DNA from: Euzebyaceae bacterium
GTDB lineage: Bacteria; Actinomycetota; Nitriliruptoria; Euzebyales; Egibacteraceae
Length of the DNA: 14,304 nt
Direction of reading: 5' to 3'
NCBI GenBank assembly: GCA_013698135.1
Contig: JACCVM010000258.1
Coordinates: 1 to 14,304 of the forward strand
Shown: piece after piece, positions 13,265 through 14,304 of the stretch
Numbering within the stretch: position 1 is the stretch's first letter
Layout of the letters: the number at the start of each line of letters is the position of its first letter
Position numbers and translations under genes: made by a program
The notes under the pieces: generated by a model
Told to the model about the DNA's origin: nothing
Databases searched by the model: none
Seen by the model: only the letters and a program-made list of their open reading frames with translations

Positions 13265-14193
13265 CTTCCCATGCCACGCCCCCTGGCGAGCGGGACCTGC
13301 CCGCCGGCCGGTTCGCGCACATCAAGGGGATCGTCATGGACGAAGTCGCCCGCACCCACGCCCCGCGCCGTGCGCAGCGCCGCCGGACGGTGTCCATCCT
13401 GGCTGCGGGCCTGCTGTTGGCGATGGCGGTTGGCGCCGGCGCCTACGTGCTGCGCCCGGCCGATCAGTTCGCCAGCCTCGGCTGCTACTCGACGGCTGCG
13501 CGCGACGCCGACGTGGCGGTGGTGTCAACCGACGGGCGGGACCCGGAGGACGTCTGCGCCGAGCTGTGGGCCTCCGGTGAGGTGGGTCCAACGACGCAGG
13601 TGCCGCCGCTGACCTCCTGTGTCGGTGAGGGCGCCGGCGCGATCTGGGTGCTCCCTGGTGGCAGGGGCGTCTGCGAGCGACTCGGCCTGCAGCGCCTTTC
13701 CAGCGTGGCAGTGGACCCCGATGCGCCCAGCGTGCCGGAACTTCGCGATGCGCTCATCGCCCACTTCGGCGGTAGGGAGTGCATCGACATCGAGCGGGCG
13801 CGCGACATTGCGCAAGCCGAGCTGGGCGGGCGGGGCTTCGACGGCTGGACCGTCGAGGCGCGCGAGTTCGCCGATACCGACTGCGCGAGCTTTGGTCTCG
13901 ACGTGGCCGAGCAGTTGGTGTTCATCATCGGGATGCCCGGGCCGGACAGCCTCCAAGCGGCGCTTGGCCAGGCCACCGAGGCGGACTGTCTCGACGCCGA
14001 ACAGGCCAGCGCCGCCGCGCGTCAGGTGCTGTCGGAGCGTGGCCTTGACGACTGGACGGTGCAGGTCGAGCAGGAAACCTTCGACGGCAACCAGGCGGCC
14101 GTCGATGGCGGCATCGAGGGGGAGGTGTGCGCGCAGTTCAGCGCCGCCGACGGCGTCGTCTACGTCGTCGGCGTCATCTTCGAACGACACTGA
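13261..14193 (+). CDS. Single-pass membrane protein, probable regulator of the ECF sigma factor
   Basis: A 310-aa protein I do not recognise by family. A basic cytoplasmic N-terminus (1-43) precedes one transmembrane helix (44-63, SILAAGLLLAMAVGAGAYVL), leaving about 247 residues outside the membrane. The outer part has eight cysteines (75, 99, 120, 138, 174, 208, 243, 290), suggesting four disulfides. It also contains a duplication: residues 174-224 and 243-304 each run C-x-D-x-E-x-A, R-G-x-D-x-W-T-V, then a hydrophobic strand ending V-G or I-G. The arrangement (ATGA overlap with the sigma gene, cytoplasmic tail, helix, sensor-like exterior) is that of an anti-sigma factor, but the usual HxxxCxxC zinc motif is missing and the inner tail is short. 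Anti-sigma function is inferred, not shown. Confidence 0.8.
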   Translation: MTSHATPPGERDLPAGRFAHIKGIVMDEVARTHAPRRAQRRRTVSILAAGLLLAMAVGAGAYVLRPADQFASLGCYSTAARDADVAVVSTDGRDPEDVCAELWASGEVGPTTQVPPLTSCVGEGAGAIWVLPGGRGVCERLGLQRLSSVAVDPDAPSVPELRDALIAHFGGRECIDIERARDIAQAELGGRGFDGWTVEAREFADTDCASFGLDVAEQLVFIIGMPGPDSLQAALGQATEADCLDAEQASAAARQVLSERGLDDWTVQVEQETFDGNQAAVDGGIEGEVCAQFSAADGVVYVVGVIFERH

Positions 14194-14211
14194 CCTGCCG
14201 CCTCAAACACC

Positions 14212-14231
14212 CGGTGGGCTGCCGCCCACCG
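14212..14231. terminator. Hairpin terminator after the sigma/membrane-protein operon
   Basis: A perfect 8-bp GC stem, CGGTGGGC-TGCC-GCCCACCG, 18 bp after the stop codon at 14193. There is no T-tract on either side. It probably terminates the plus-strand operon and could also serve the minus-strand gene that appears to converge from the right. Confidence 0.6.
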
Positions 14232-14249
14232 CGCAGCAACACCATCCGG

Positions 14250-14304
14250 TCAGGGCAGGGCGCGCAGGACCGGCGAGGCGTGGTGGGCGGTCATGTACCA
14301 GGCG
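14250..14304 (-). CDS. Possible C-terminal end of a minus-strand gene (partial)
   Basis: The last 55 bases on the minus strand read in one frame AWYMTAHHASPVLRALP followed by TGA (14252-14250). It fits a converging gene meeting the hairpin just to its left. Seventeen residues are too few to assign a family, and it could be chance. Confidence 0.3.
   Translation of the reverse strand, partial: AWYMTAHHASPVLRALP

Overview
This is chromosomal DNA from a very GC-rich bacterium, most likely an actinobacterium. The minus-strand block runs (in transcription order) folB, folK, a DUF2520 Rossmann protein, panC, nadC, coaX, a small membrane protein, pyc, lysS, clpC. It resembles the conserved actinobacterial cluster known from Mycobacterium (folB-folK ... 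DUF2520-panC-panD-coaX-lysS-lsr2-clpC). Here nadC sits where panD would be expected, pyc and a small membrane protein lie between coaX and lysS, and lsr2 is absent. A deep-branching group such as Nitriliruptoria or Euzebyales is possible, but that is only a guess from gene order and composition.

Layout. 1-133: first 44 codons of clpC, preceded by a palindrome and a candidate extended -10 promoter. 424-1947: lysyl-tRNA synthetase. 2093-5491: pyruvate carboxylase, followed by a hairpin touching its stop codon. 5563-5943: small membrane-anchored protein ending in nonapeptide repeats. 5978-10250: compact vitamin and cofactor operon with 1-4 base overlaps (pantothenate/CoA: panC, coaX, perhaps the DUF2520 protein; NAD: nadC; folate: folB, folK). 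10251-10502: non-coding stretch with two 46-bp structured repeats. 10503-10898: CsaA-type tRNA-binding protein.

From 10935 the genes are on the plus strand. Two toxin-antitoxin-like modules come first: an XRE-type HTH protein overlapping a small nucleotidyltransferase (10935-11749), then a Phd/YefM-type antitoxin overlapping a PIN-domain toxin (11856-12517). Both appear to have leaderless promoters of the same geometry. Next is an ECF sigma factor overlapping a single-pass membrane protein that is probably its partner regulator (12635-14193), with a good ECF-type promoter motif upstream. A strong hairpin follows, and the last 55 bases may be the end of a converging minus-strand gene.

How it works together: the minus-strand genes are core metabolism and translation. 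Pantothenate, NAD and folate synthesis are grouped, and pyruvate carboxylase supplies oxaloacetate. The plus-strand half is accessory and regulatory. The least described elements are the HTH/nucleotidyltransferase pair, the Cys-rich sigma-linked membrane protein with a duplicated module, the nonapeptide-repeat membrane protein, and the 46-bp repeats. No wholly new multi-gene system can be demonstrated from the sequence alone.
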